A stretch of DNA of 64,000 bases, from positions 1,116,001-1,180,000 of the forward strand of contig JAIXMG010000007.1 in assembly GCA_025201345.1 (NCBI GenBank), read 5' to 3'. The DNA is from Thamnidium elegans. Its lineage: Eukaryota > Mucoromycota > Mucoromycetes > Mucorales > Mucoraceae. Positions 44,823 through 55,544 of the stretch are shown here, in pieces. Within the stretch, counting starts at the first letter, position 1; every line of letters starts with the position of its first letter. The notes below the pieces were generated by a model, which was given only the letters and a program-made list of their open reading frames with translations, did no database searches and was not told the DNA's origin. The translations under genes were made by a program, and so were the position numbers.

Positions 44823-44829
44823 TGAGTCA
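44823..44829. promoter_or_regulatory. TGAGTCA element (Gcn4/AP-1, overlaps Bas1 core) upstream of FGAM synthase
   Basis: TGAGTCA, reverse complement TGACTCA, lies 147 bp before the start codon. In budding yeast TGACTC is the Bas1/Gcn4 site controlling ADE genes, including the ADE6 orthologue of this gene. A conserved purine or amino-acid starvation response is plausible but rests on one 7-mer. Confidence 0.4.
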
Positions 44830-44976
44830 TTAGGGGACTTGCGTTTTAAAATTTAGATAGATTTTGGCGGGGAAAAAAAAAATGGTCATATTTAACCATC
44901 TTTTTTTTATTTTTTTTCCTTCTTCTACTTTACAAAGCACTTTTTTCTTTAAAAACACCCCACCCACTACACTATC

Positions 44977-47900
44977 ATGTTGGTTCTTCCTGGCACTTCC
45001 GCTCTTTCACAATTTAAGAGCACTAGTGTTTTGAAGTCTATTCAAAAGACTGTACCTAACGCAGTTTCTGTGTCAGCTATTCATGTTCACTTTGTTCAAC
45101 CACGTACTGGTCAAGAAGGTAGTTTAGCTGAAACTATGGAATCTGGAAAGATTTTACGTCAGTTGCTTACTTATGGTTATAACCCTATTGATATTGAGGA
45201 GATTGAATCCATCGTTTCCTTTTTAAACACCAACCATCAAGCATCCAACGCTACCGTGACTCTTGTTGTTCCTCGTGCCGGTACCATCTCTCCTTGGTCT
45301 TCCAAGGCCACCAATATTGCTCACCTCTGTAACCTCTACGATCGCGTTGAACGTATTGAACGTGGTACTGCTTACCGTATTGTTAAATCTGACGGTTCTC
45401 AATTAACCAAGACTGAACTTGAATCTATTAGTGATTTGATTCATGATCGTATGACCCAACACGTATCTACCATGATTCCTGCTTCTGAATCTGTTTTCCA
45501 TCACGGTACACCTGCTCCTTTAACCGTTGTTGATTTATTAACTCAATCTGAATCTGGTCAACAAGCTCGTGAGAAATTAGCCGTTGCTAACAAGACTTTA
45601 GGTTTAGCTTTAGCTAACGATGAGATTGATTATTTGATTGATGCATTTGTTGGACAAGATGGACAAAGCGGGCTTCAAAGAAATCCTACGGATGTTGAAC
45701 TTTTCATGTTTGCTCAAGTCAATTCGGAACATTGTCGTCATAAGATCTTTGGTGCTGATTGGACTATTGACGGTGAATTAAAGCCTAACTCTCTCTTTGG
45801 TATGATTAGAAACACTCACAAGTTACATCCTGAATCTACTCTCTCTGCTTATTCTGATAATGCTGCTGTCTTGAAGGGTTTCAAAGCTACTCGATTCGCT
45901 CCTAATTCCGATGCTGCTAATAAGTATGAACATTATGAAGAGGAAGTTCACTATCTTGCAAAGGTAATTATTATTTTATTTTATTTTTTTAAAAAAAAAG
46001 TGTGCATTTTTTTTTTCTGACGGAACTGTCGAAATTTTTTTTTGTGCGTGTCTGGAAAAATTCTAACGATTTTTTTTTTTTTAAGGTTGAAACTCATAAT
46101 CATCCTACTGCCGTATCACCTTTCCCCGGTGCTTCAACAGGTTCAGGTGGAGAGATCCGTGATGAAGGAGCAGTTGGTCAAGGTTCCAAGCCTAAAGCTG
46201 GTCTTGTTGGATTCACAGTTTCCAACTTATTGATTCCTGATCATACTCAACCTTGGGAAACCGATTTTGGTAAGCCTAGTCATGTTGCCTCAGCTTATGA
46301 TATTATGATGGAAGCACCTCTTGGTGGAGCTGCCTTTAACAACGAGTTTGGGCGTCCTTGTTTGACCGGTTATTTCCGTACATTTGCAGAGACCGTGCCT
46401 GTTACTGATGATATGACTGAAGTTCGTGGTTACCATAAGCCTATTATGATTGCCGGTGGTGTTGGTACTGTGCGTCCTGCTCACGTCTTCAAGAAGCCTA
46501 TTAACCCTGGAGCCCATCTTGTTGTTCTTGGTGGACCCGGTATGTTGATTGGTTTGGGCGGTGGTGCTGCTTCCTCTATGGCATCCGGTCAATCCAGTGC
46601 TGATTTAGATTTCGCATCTGTTCAACGTGAAAACCCCGAGATGGAACGTCGCGCTCAACAAGTCATTGATGCCTGTACTGCTCTTGGGGATGATACCCCT
46701 ATTGAATCCATCCATGATGTTGGTGCTGGTGGTCTCTCTAACGCTTTACCTGAAATTGTTCACGACAGTGATCTCGGTGCTGATATTGATTTACGTAAGG
46801 TTCCTTGTGACGACGCCTCCATGTCTCCTATGGCCATCTGGTGTAACGAATCTCAAGAACGTTATGTTTTAGCTATTTCTCCCTCCAAGGTGACTCAATT
46901 CGAAGCATTCTGTGCTCGTGAGCGTTGTCCTTATGCTATTGTCGGTACTGCTACTGCTGAAAAGCGTCTTGTTGTTCGTGACCCTCTCTTAAACAATGTT
47001 CCTATTGATTTACCTATGCCTGTCTTGTTCGGTAAGCCTCCCAAGATGTCTCGCCAAGCCGTTACCGAAAAGCCTTTCCGTAGAGAATTCGATACCACTT
47101 TAGAAACTTATTTACCTGGTCAACATAACGTGCTTACTGAAGCTGCTTCTCGTGTTCTTCAATTGCCTTCTGTTGCTTCCAAGTCATTTTTGATTACTAT
47201 TGGTGATCGTTCTATTACTGCTATGGTTGCTCGTGATCAATTTGTCGGCCCCTGGCAAGTACCTGTTGCTGATGTTGCTGTCACTACCTCTTCTTTAGGT
47301 CTCGACATCGTCACTGGAGAAGCTATGGCTATGGGTGAACGTACTCCTATTGCTTTATTGTCTCAAGCTGCTTCTGCTCGTATGGCCGTTGGTGAATCAT
47401 TAACTAACTTGGCCGCTGCTCATGTTGGTGATATTAAGGATGTCATTATGTCTGCTAACTGGATGTGTGCTGCTGATCACGCTGGTGAAGGTGCCGGTCT
47501 TTACGATGCCGTTCAAGCCATTGGTCTTGACCTCTGTCCCAAGTTAGGTATTGCCATCCCTGTCGGCAAGGATTCCATGTCCATGAAGATGAAGTGGCAA
47601 GCCGATGGTCGTAACAACGAAGTCACAGCTCCTCTTTCTTTAATCATCACTGCTTTTGGTACGGTTGTCAACACTCACAACACTTTCACTCCTCAACTTC
47701 TCAACAAGCCCCAGACCGAACTTATTTTGATCGATTTAGCTAACGGTAAGCAACGTTTGGGTGGCTCTGCTATTGCTCAAGTGTTTAAGGAAATCGGCTC
47801 TGAAGCACCTGATGTCGAAGACGCCATTCTTTTAAGAGATTTCTTTAACGCTATGCAAAAGGCTAAACAAGTCAATGGCACCGAGCCTCTTGTTTTGGCT

Positions 47901-49178
47901 TACCATGATCGTTCCGATGGTGGTTTGTTTGCTACTGTTGTTGAAATGTGTTTCGCTGGTCATGTTGGTGCTATTGTCAACTTGGATGAAGTCACCAAGA
48001 ACGGTGATGTTGTCTCTGCTCTCTATAACGAAGAATTAGGCGCTGTTGTTCAGATCGAATCTGCTCGTTATGAAGAATTTGTCAACTTGATGACCAAAGC
48101 TGGTATTCCTACTACTGCTTTACATAAGATCGGTACTGTTGTTGAGCACGATACCAAGGATACCATTCATTTCAACCTTGGTGGGGAATCTGTCTACAGC
48201 GCTAACCGTATTGATCTTTTCCGTACTTGGAGCAAGACCTCTTACTTGATGCAAGCCGCTCGTGATAATGCTGTCTGTGCCAAACAAGAATACGATGCCG
48301 TTTTAGATTCTAGCGATCCCGGTCTTCAATACCAATTATCTTTCGAACCTTCTGAACAACTTGCTATCAACACACCTAACGTCGACCATCCCAAGGTTGC
48401 TATCCTTCGTGATCAAGGTGTTAACGGACAAATTGAAATGGCCTTTTCTTTCCATTTAGCTGGATTTGAAAGTGTCGATGTACATATGACAGATATTATC
48501 TCTGGTCAAGTTAGCTTAAAGGACTTTGTTGGTATTGCTGCCTGTGGTGGTTTCTCCTACGGTGATGTTCTTGGTGCCGGTTCCGGTTGGGCTCGTACCA
48601 TCTTATTAAACAGTCGTGCTCGTTCTGAATTCCAAGACTTCTTTGCTCGTGATAACACTTTCTCATTAGGTGTCTGTAACGGTTGTCAATTCTTGAGTCA
48701 ATTGGCCGAATTGATCCCAGGTGCCGAGAACTGGCCTCGTTTCGCTCGTAACGAATCTGAACAATTTGAAGGTCGTACCAGTTTAGTCAAGATTGAAGCC
48801 AATACTGAAAGTATCTTCTTTAAGGGTATGGAAGGATCTATCTTACCTATTGCTGTTGCTCATGGTGAAGGTAGAGCTACTTTCAAGAACGACGAAGAAA
48901 TGCAACAATTCCAAATTCAAAACTTGGCTGCTACTTCTTATGTTGATAACTACGGTAATGTGACACAACAATACCCTGCTAATCCTAATGGTTCTCCTCG
49001 TGGTATTGCCGCTATCACAACTCCTAACGGTCGTGTCTTGAGTATGATGCCTCATCCTGAACGTGTTGTTTTGAAGGAAAGTAACTCTTGGTACCCTGCT
49101 GAACAAAACTGGGGCCAAGTTGGTCCTTGGTTAAAGATGTTCCGTAATGCCCGTGAATGGGTCGGTGATAACTACTAA
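44977..49178 (+). CDS. ADE6: Phosphoribosylformylglycinamidine synthase (FGAM synthase)
   Basis: Fourth step of de novo purine synthesis: converts FGAR, glutamine and ATP to FGAM. Two exons, 44977-45963 and 46086-49178, give 1359 aa, matching the long eukaryotic/proteobacterial PurL type. Visible landmarks are [30 protein letters not shown] (start of exon 2), [15 protein letters not shown], the glycine-rich [17 protein letters not shown], and [16 protein letters not shown]-terminal class I glutamine amidotransferase domain begins near [15 protein letters not shown], with [16 protein letters not shown], the nucleophile Cys in [12 protein letters not shown], and the His-x-Glu pair in MMPHPERVV. 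All catalytic residues are present. Codon choice is strongly biased (CGT, GGT, GCT, AAG), unlike the neighbours, consistent with high expression. Confidence 0.97.
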
Positions 49179-49390
49179 AACAAAGCATTTTTTTAAGAAA
49201 AAAAACATTATAATTTTCATTTCCCTTTTGTACACAAAATAAACATTTATATACTTTTCATACACAACACTTTTTATTGTCCAATCATTTTTATTTTATT
49301 TTTTTTAACTTCTAGTAAACACCTCCCCCCCCCCGCATAATTTTTTTTTTTCAATATCCCTTTTAAGTATATTTTTTTTTAAAAAAAAGA
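49179..49390. other. Intergenic spacer
   Basis: 212 bp between two genes on the same strand, containing a C-rich run at 49323-49334 and A/T runs; probably the 3' UTR of FGAM synthase and the promoter of the aminopeptidase. Confidence 0.4.
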
Positions 49391-51137
49391 ATGTTGCGAT
49401 TATCAAGTGCCAACTTTAGTAAGCAAACTACAGTCATTGCTAAGCGTTTATTTAGTAATGTGCAACGTTACGACTCACTTGTACTTGGTGCTTACACCGA
49501 GAACGGTACAGCAACCTTGACTGCCTCACGCGACATTTCAAAAAAAGTTCATAACCATATTGAAGAACAATTACGTGTTTCCAATTTTAAAAAGGCCGGT
49601 GATGTCCGTACATTGTATAATATTGGTGGTATGAAGCAAGTTGCCATTGTCTCACTTGGTAAGAAGAGCGATGTTGTCGATACACAAGAAGCTGCACGTA
49701 GAGCAACTGCACTTGGTTTACATACTTTGAAACCACAAGGTGCTAAACACGTCGGAGTTGACATCTCTTTAAACGCTCATGGTGCAGGTGAAGGATCCGT
49801 ATTATCACAATTTTCATTTAATAAGCTTAAATCAAACAAAAAAGACGAAGAGGATATTCAAGTAGGTCCCTTTTCTGAAGCTGAAAATGGCGAGGCAGAA
49901 TGGGCTAATGGCCAAATCTACGGTGCTTCTCAAAACGTAGCACGTATGTTGATGACTTCTCCCGGTAATTTGATGACACCTAAATTATTTGCTGAAGAAG
50001 TTGCTTACTTGTTGGCTGGCTTGGAAAATGTTGAAGTTGTTGTTAGAGATGAAGAATGGGCTGCTAGAAATAATATGAATGCCTTTTTATCTGTTGCAAA
50101 AGGAAGTACCGAACCTTTAAGATTTATGGAAATTCATTATAATGGTGGAAAGAAGGGCGATAAGCCTCATGGTCTTGTAGGAAAAGGTATTGTAAATAAA
50201 TATAATATATATATATAGATAATTGTTTTTTTTTGTTAACCTTATTATTATTATTATCTCAGGTGTTACCTTTGATGCGTAAGTGTTGACTATTTGTTTG
50301 TTAAAAAATATCTATAGGATGACTAATTTTAAAAATGCAATATAATAGCGGAGGTATTTCATTAAAACCATCCAACAATATGGCTTTGATGAAGGGAGAT
50401 ATGGGAGGTGCAGCTACAGTTGCAGGTGCACTTTATGGTATTTGTAAGTTACAATTACCTATTAATGTAGTAGCAGTAACACCTCTCTGTGAGAATATGC
50501 CCGCTGGTAACGCAACTAAACCAGGAGATGTTGTTAAAGCAATGAATGGAAAATCAATTGAGGTGATTGATACAGATGCTGAAGGCAGAATGATTTTGGC
50601 AGATGCTTTATATTATCTTAGTTCAAAGCATACACCTGCTAGTTTAATTGATCTTGCTACTTTAACTGGCGCTATGGATGTCGCACTTGGTGAAGTATAT
50701 GCTGGTGTATTTACTAATTCTGATAAATTATGGTCTCAACTTGAAAAGGCTGGTAAAACAGCCGCTGATCCTTTCTGGAGAATGCCTTTAGATGATGGTT
50801 ATTTGAAAGAGATGAAAGAATCAGCCGTAGCTGATCTTAATAACCTCGGTAAAGGAAGATCAGGTGGTGCTTGCTCAGCTGCTGCATTTTTAAAAGAGTT
50901 TGTATATGGACTTGATAACAAGGAAGAAAAGGAGCCTATCCCTTGGGCTCATATTGATATTGCTGGTGTAATGGATAGTCAAGGAACCGATGGATATAAC
51001 ATTAAGGGAATGAGTGGTAAAAATGTGAAATATATATATATATGTAATGTGATCAATTTATTTAATCTTTTTTTTTACAATTAGGCCGTCCTACTAGATC
51101 ATTAATTGAATACATTCGTAGTCTTTCTTCCAATTGA
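49391..51137 (+). CDS. M17-family leucine aminopeptidase
   Basis: A two-metal aminopeptidase that removes N-terminal residues from peptides. Four exons, 49391-50186, 50263-50278, 50349-51016 and 51085-51137, give 510 aa. Exon 2 is a 16-nt microexon that completes the metal-site motif GKGVTFDAGGISLKPS. Other M17 landmarks are MKGDMGGAATVAGAL and the signature DTDAEGRMILADAL, with further conserved LIDLATLTGAM and an end GRPTRSLIEYIRSL. The metal-binding Lys, Asp and Glu residues are present. The N-terminal 25 residues (MLRLSSANFSKQTTVIAKRLFS) are basic and lack acidic residues, so a mitochondrial presequence is likely. The open frames alone suggest two proteins; the splice model unites them. 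Confidence 0.93.
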
Positions 51138-51372
51138 AAAGGACGTGTGCTACTTTAGTCACGTGTTGTACGACCTTGACTTTACAGTGATGAGGGGGGT
51201 GTACTAGACAATAAAAAAAATCTTTTTTTTTTTTTTTTCCTTTTTTTCTTCCTTTTTTTCTTTTTTTTAAAAACTCTACGCACACACTTTTTTTTTTTTT
51301 CTTCATTATAAAGTTTTTTTTTTCTTTTTTCTTGTATACGAAAAACTAGCCTTGTTGAATCTGACAACAATA
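51138..51372. other. Intergenic spacer, promoter of the cyclin gene
   Basis: 235 bp with pyrimidine-rich blocks and several T runs; no coding signal. Confidence 0.4.
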
Positions 51373-52568
51373 ATGTTACCAATTACGTTTGATTTAGCAA
51401 AATATCCAACTGTGGATACCATTAGGTTATTGGCCTCTTTACTTGAAAGAATGACTATTGCCAACGACTTATTAAACAAGACTCAACAACAGCAACAACA
51501 ACAGCAACAACAACCTAATTCACAACGTCGTGCTTCTTTACAAACGACAACACCGGCCTATACTCGGTTTCATGCCCGACTTGTGCCTTCTATTGATATT
51601 TATTCCTACTTGTCCAGAATACTTAAATACTGTCCCTGTGCTAACGAATGCTTTTTAAGTCTATTGGTCTATTTCGACCGCATGTCCAAAAATTCATTAG
51701 CTTTAAACGGTAAACCTTTTACCATTGACTCTTTTAACATTCATCGTTTAATTATTGCTGGTGTTATGGTTGCTTCCAAGTTCTTCAGTGACGTGTTTTA
51801 TACTAACACACGATATGCAAAGGTAAGCCCTTTTTTTTCTTTAATGTTGCTTTCTTTATTTAATGGAAATTACTTTACTTGTAAAATTAGGTTGGTGGGT
51901 TACCGGTTTCAGAATTAAATAGTCTTGAAGTAGAGTTCCTCAAGTTAAATAGCTTTAATCTTACAGTCTCTATCAGTGAACTTCAAAAGTACGGAGATCA
52001 ATTATTAAAAGTTGGATACTTGACTCAAGAGATGAGAAAACAACCCTTGTTTCGTCATTCTCGTTCAAGTTCACTTGATCAAGTGGATAGAATGTGTGAT
52101 TTAACACAACGTCTTTCACTTGATGAGCAATACCAACAACAACAACAACAACAACAGCAAGGGCCTAAATATTATTATCAAAAAAGAAATAATAATAATA
52201 ATAATAATCAACAGGCTGTACGTAAAATGACTAGTACCAATAGTTTGAAAGATAATGGGAGATATAATAACTATGAACAACCAAGACATTCACGTTCGAG
52301 TGTTAACTTACATCAAGGTTTCTGGAAACCTAGTAGCCCACTTCAGCAAGAAGAAGGTACATCTCGTAGATTGTCTTTAACATCTATACATGCTGCACCT
52401 TTTATACCTAGTAGTGAATTACAACAACAGGTACAGCAGCAACAACAAGCTCAGCAAGCTCAACAGGCTCAGGGCATTTATTATTATCCACCTGTTGGCA
52501 TACCAACACCGCCACCGTCTGCTTCACCCATTCATCACCACCCATCTTATTCTACCATGTATCTATAA
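51373..52568 (+). CDS. PHO80-type cyclin
   Basis: A 375-aa protein from exons 51373-51822 and 51891-52568 (GTAAGC..ATTAG, phase 0). The cyclin box spans about residues 60-200: PSIDIYSYLSRILKYCPCAN, ECFLSLLVYFDRMSK, FNIHRLIIAGVMVASKFFSD, TRYAK followed by VGGLPVSELNSLEVEFLKLN. This YFDRM / HRLIIAGVMVASKF / ELN.LE..FL pattern is the Pho80/Pcl family, which binds Pho85-type kinases in phosphate and cell-cycle control. A Gln run encoded by CAA/CAG (near 51485-51513) precedes the box, and the C-terminal half has further Gln, Asn and Pro repeats. The ATG at 51373 is the first Met; the frame is open upstream from a TTG. Confidence 0.88.
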
Positions 52569-53301
52569 GATGATTATATATATATATACACACACAAACA
52601 CACACTACTATTATTTTTTTATTACTTATTACTATTATTAACTATATCATTTTTTTTTCTTTTATCTTTTTTCTTCTTATAACTACTTATTAGTTGATAT
52701 TACAAACAACGCACAACACTTATCTTTCGTAAAAAAAAAATCCGCACTCATACATTCTTCCACTAACGCAAAAAAAAAACCAGACACGTACACACACACA
52801 CAAACTTACACATATCAAACATTTTATATCATTTTTATTTTTTTATTATTCCTTTCTCTTATTATTTTTATGTATATACCTATCAGTTTCATATATATTT
52901 TAGCATTATATTATTTTTTGTTTATTTATTTTTGTTTTTGTTTTGTGTTACCTTTTAACTTTAAAAAAAAACCATGATGTAAAAAAAAAAAAAAGGTACC
53001 TCGCTTAAGAAAACCTGTTTCTATTACTTTTATCGTTTTTATTATATATTACGATACAATATATCGAAAACTAAAGTAACCCAATACGTATTGGACGAGT
53101 GCACGAGGAAACATACAGTTTAATACTTTTTTTAATGCTACACAAAAACGGGTATACAGCCAACTTTAACACGGGACTCTCTTTTTTTTTTTTTAAACAT
53201 CATTTTTAGTGTTTATTTATTTATTTTTTCTTTTTGTTATATATACCTTTTTTTTTCTATTACACTTTTTTTTTTAAAAAAAAAAACAATAATAATAAAA
53301 A
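52569..53301. other. Spacer, 3' region of cyclin and promoter of septin-like gene
   Basis: No coding signal; CA-rich stretches near 52589-52605 and 52790-52802 and T-rich blocks. Confidence 0.45.
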
Positions 53302-54486
53302 ATGCCGCCTCGCTCTCGAAAAAATGCTGTGACACACTTTAACGTGATGGTTGTTGGTTTCTCAGGAGTAGGAAAGACTTGCTTTGTTCGTACGTTATTA
53401 GAGACACTTTCACTAGAAGAAAAGACAGAGGATACACCTTTAAAGAAGAGACGGGATTCTTTTATGAGCGAAAATTCAAATATTGTTGTGCATGAAGAAC
53501 AGTTACAAGGTCCAATCGAAAAGACACTTATACCATATACGATTTCTAGAGAAATAGAAGTAGATAGAGAAAGATTAGTATTAACTATCATAGACACACC
53601 TGGATTTCATCAAGAATATTTGGTAGATAAACAACTCCATGATATAACAAAGTATATTGAACATCAATTTGATTTGACATTAGCAGAGGTATTTATTTTA
53701 TTTTTTTGGGGGATTATATTTTATTTTTTCGTATTATAAAAAAAAAAAAAAAAAAATTAATTTATAAAAATGTAACATTTGTTGTCATACATTATATAAT
53801 TATAATAGGAATCAAAAGTTAAACGTAACCCTAAAGCTGTAGATACTCAAGTTCATTGTTGTCTTTATTTTATTGATCCCAAGAAATCTGCTCTTGATGA
53901 ATTTGATATTAGAATCTTAAAGAGATTATCTAACCGTGTTAACGTTATTCCTATTATTGGTAAAGCTGATCACTTAACTTTAGCTCAAAGAAATAGATTG
54001 AAGCCTTCTATTATTAAGGACATTTATACCAATCACAAGATTCCTATCTATGGTATGCCTGACGAAGAAGAAGAAGAAGAGGACGAAGAAGAAGAGGGAG
54101 AGGAAAAGAAGGAAAAAACAAAGGAACCACAATCACTTGATAGTTTTCTTTCTCAATTCGATTACGAAAATGAAGATGTTGACACTCAATCAGTATTAGA
54201 TTACCTTCGTATTATTCCTTTTACATTTATTGCTTATGAAGATGATCCAGGAACTGGTAAACCTATTGAATTGGAAAACAATATCAAGTTAGGTCGTGAT
54301 TTTGGTTGGGGATCAATTGATTGTTTAGGTGAAAAGTATTCAGATTTCATAAAACTTAAAAATGCTTTATTGTCGGGTCACCGCCGTTATCTACAATTAG
54401 ATACCGTAGAAAGATACTATGAACAATACCGTACTGAAAGACTAATGTATAAAAGAGCTACTAAAATCGGTTTACCTATACCATAA
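53302..54486 (+). CDS. Septin-family GTPase
   Basis: Septins form filaments at the cortex and septum. Two exons, 53302-53688 and 53809-54486 (GTATTT..AATAG, phase 0), give 354 aa. The P-loop is GFSGVGKTCFV (about residue 19), the G3 motif is DTPGF and the G4 motif is GKAD, where most septins have AKAD. The downstream septin-unique element is recognisable around GRDFGWGSIDCLGEKYSDF and LLSGHRRYLQLDTVERYYEQ. Two features are unusual: an acidic insertion (DEEEEEEDEEEEGEEKKE) between G4 and the unique element, and no C-terminal coiled coil. It is probably a divergent septin (AspE-like or fungal-specific), though the exact subgroup is not settled. Confidence 0.82.
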
Positions 54487-55544
54487 AATAAAACTTAAAA
54501 AAATAGAAGAAAAAAAAACTGATAAAGAGTTAAATTTGACAGGTTCTCAATTACTCTTATTAAAAAAAACATGAAACTCTTTTTTTCCTCCTTTTCGTTT
54601 CTTTATTGTTTGTTTTTTATGCACTTTTATTCCACTAGTTTGGACTCCTATTCATCTTCATTTTATATAAATAAGAAGAAACAGCACATCTCACCTGAAA
54701 AGAGTAATTAAAACACATGGAAGCATTTGATGGATGTGTAACTCTGTAGCACTTTTTTTTTTCTTTTCTTAAAAATGGTGGCTTTCCGCGTGTTGAAAGT
54801 CCGTATACAAAAAGTTTCTTGGCTTAAAAGACCCATTTTATTAAGCCAAAACTGGTTTATAAAGGCATGTTTGATTAGTGATATATAAACCACTTTTTGA
54901 TTAAATATTATTCAATGGAACTAATATCAAACTAATTAATTGTGCACATCCTCCATTTCTTTACCATTCTGTCTCCTCTTGAATTCTTTATATTGCTGAA
55001 AATGGTGGTATCTCTTTCTTTCTTTTTTTTTTTTTGATTTGTACGCTTAAAAAAAGAGCCCCGTTTTGAAATAGTTTTTTTTTTGTATGTACTGCAATGC
55101 AACATGATTCATATTAGCTCTTTTGTTCTGTTAGTGAAAAAACAACCAATCAACTTTATCATAGTTTGGGGCGTTTCATATCAAATGACACAGGAACATT
55201 TTATATTTTTAAAAGTCATTTATCGTCAGTGGTTGGACGTAGTTTGTAGCATGATTTTCAGTAACAGAGTCGGGTTAGGAAACCAAAAAGCGGGAATAAT
55301 CAAGGGGCCCAATCTTGAACCGAAAACCCCGATATATAAATTAGAAAAAAAAGGATCATCCATTCTCTGTGCTGATCTCGTTTTTTTTTTTTCTCTTACC
55401 GAGAAAAAAAGAAGGGTACATTTTTTAGCACTGACATTTTACTCCTATTTAAAAAGAGTTGTCAATGGCAACAAAAAATAAATGTCTTCTGATAGATGTA
55501 TAAAAGTGGCTAGAGCCATTTAAACTTAAACTTAAAAAAAAAAA
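54487..55544. other. Spacer up to the right inverted arm
   Basis: No supported gene. The open frame at 55083-55481 (+) starts at a non-ATG codon and has no domain or splice support; that at 54708-54893 (-) crosses an A/T run. The inverted repeat arm begins at about 55545. Confidence 0.5.

Larger units (their letters stand above)
44617..44976. promoter_or_regulatory. Promoter region of FGAM synthase
   Basis: 360 bp without coding signal: C-rich stretches (44671-44697), a 9-bp hairpin (44750-44770), a TGAGTCA site (44823-44829), T-rich blocks and a pyrimidine-rich leader ending CACCCCACCCACTAC just before the ATG. Confidence 0.5.

Noticed and set aside
55083..55481. 132-codon open frame
   Set aside because: Non-ATG start, runs through a T tract, no domain, and composition typical of random A/T-rich sequence.
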